Below, piece by piece: positions 51,097 to 51,099 of a stretch of DNA of 51,099 bases (position 1 is the first letter of the stretch; every line of letters begins with the position of its first letter). This DNA is from Anaerolineales bacterium (GTDB taxonomy: Bacteria; Chloroflexota; Anaerolineae; Anaerolineales; DRMV01). The DNA is taken from contig JALUDX010000062.1 of the NCBI GenBank assembly GCA_027053355.1, forward strand, positions 1-51,099, written 5' to 3'. The position numbers were made by a program, and so were the translations under genes. The notes under the pieces are model-generated. The model was not told the DNA's origin, ran no database searches, and worked only from the letters and a program-made list of their open reading frames with translations.

Positions 51097-51099
51097 CCC

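Noticed and set aside
51071-51099. CCCTAACCC telomere-like end
   Set aside because: It is the end of the VTT gene plus a short C-rich tract similar to one at 49843-49875; two units are too few to infer a telomere.

Overview
The window is GC-rich bacterial chromosome with short operons and almost no foreign genes. The gene families point to Chloroflexota, most likely class Anaerolineae. The main pointers are a DUF2298 'YYY' membrane protein followed by a TIGR03663-like GT-C protein, a sortase with a long N-terminal region, a NIL-domain miniprotein, ferredoxin-linked 2-oxoacid oxidoreductase with SucCD, tRNAs without encoded CCA, and abundant 'CACAGATTACGCAGA / CTTGGCG' intergenic repeats. This placement is inferred from content; no 16S gene is present. 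No transposase, phage gene, CRISPR array or replication origin was seen.

Layout: 1-497 is the N-terminus of a sortase (minus strand), cut by the window edge. 616-690 is tRNA-Glu. 794-2802 is sucD-sucC (minus). 3445-5442 is a minus-strand run of small membrane protein, PanE-type reductase and histidine phosphatase. 5621-6592 is a GNAT protein. 7219-8607 is an MBL/beta-CASP nuclease. 8932-9013 is tRNA-Leu. 9366-13931 is tig-clpP-HAD phosphatase-rlmN-NIL protein. 13895-14800 is a YihY-type membrane protein (minus). 14906-15482 is a tandem repeat array. 15657-23540 is the transcription/translation cluster nusA-ylxR-infB-rbfA, then nrnA-truB-ribF. 24128-30099 is the DUF2298 protein, GT-C protein, cmk and plsC. 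30473-34207 is ccdA-tlpA-Grx/DUF2085 fusion-pgeF-uracil-DNA glycosylase. 34550-39517 (minus) is GntR regulator, korA, korB, trpS. 39711-51096 (plus) is rel, VKOR, a Cys/acidic miniprotein, a degenerate prolyl-tRNA synthetase, sirtuin, L,D-transpeptidase, mnmA, scpA, DUF255 thioredoxin protein, udk and a VTT membrane protein.

The genes are mostly housekeeping: central carbon metabolism (SucCD, Kor), gene expression (NusA, IF-2, RbfA, TruB, RlmN, MnmA, TrpS, Rel), proteostasis (trigger factor, ClpP), disulfide and envelope chemistry (CcdA, TlpA, VKOR, YkuD, sortase) and nucleotide metabolism (Cmk, Udk, NrnA, RibF).

Two things stand out. (1) A family of non-autonomous, MITE-like elements (about 187-255 bp) carries a terminal inverted repeat close to GTAACTATTCAGCC. 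Seven of nine copies are flanked by 8-bp direct repeats (four perfect, two 7/8, one 6/8). They sit in 5' leaders, and one has overwritten the stop codon of the GntR-type regulator gene. (2) A 501-aa prolyl-tRNA synthetase relative keeps the editing (INS/YbaK) and anticodon-binding domains but has lost the class II aminoacylation motifs. It may be a stand-alone tRNA-Pro proofreading factor.
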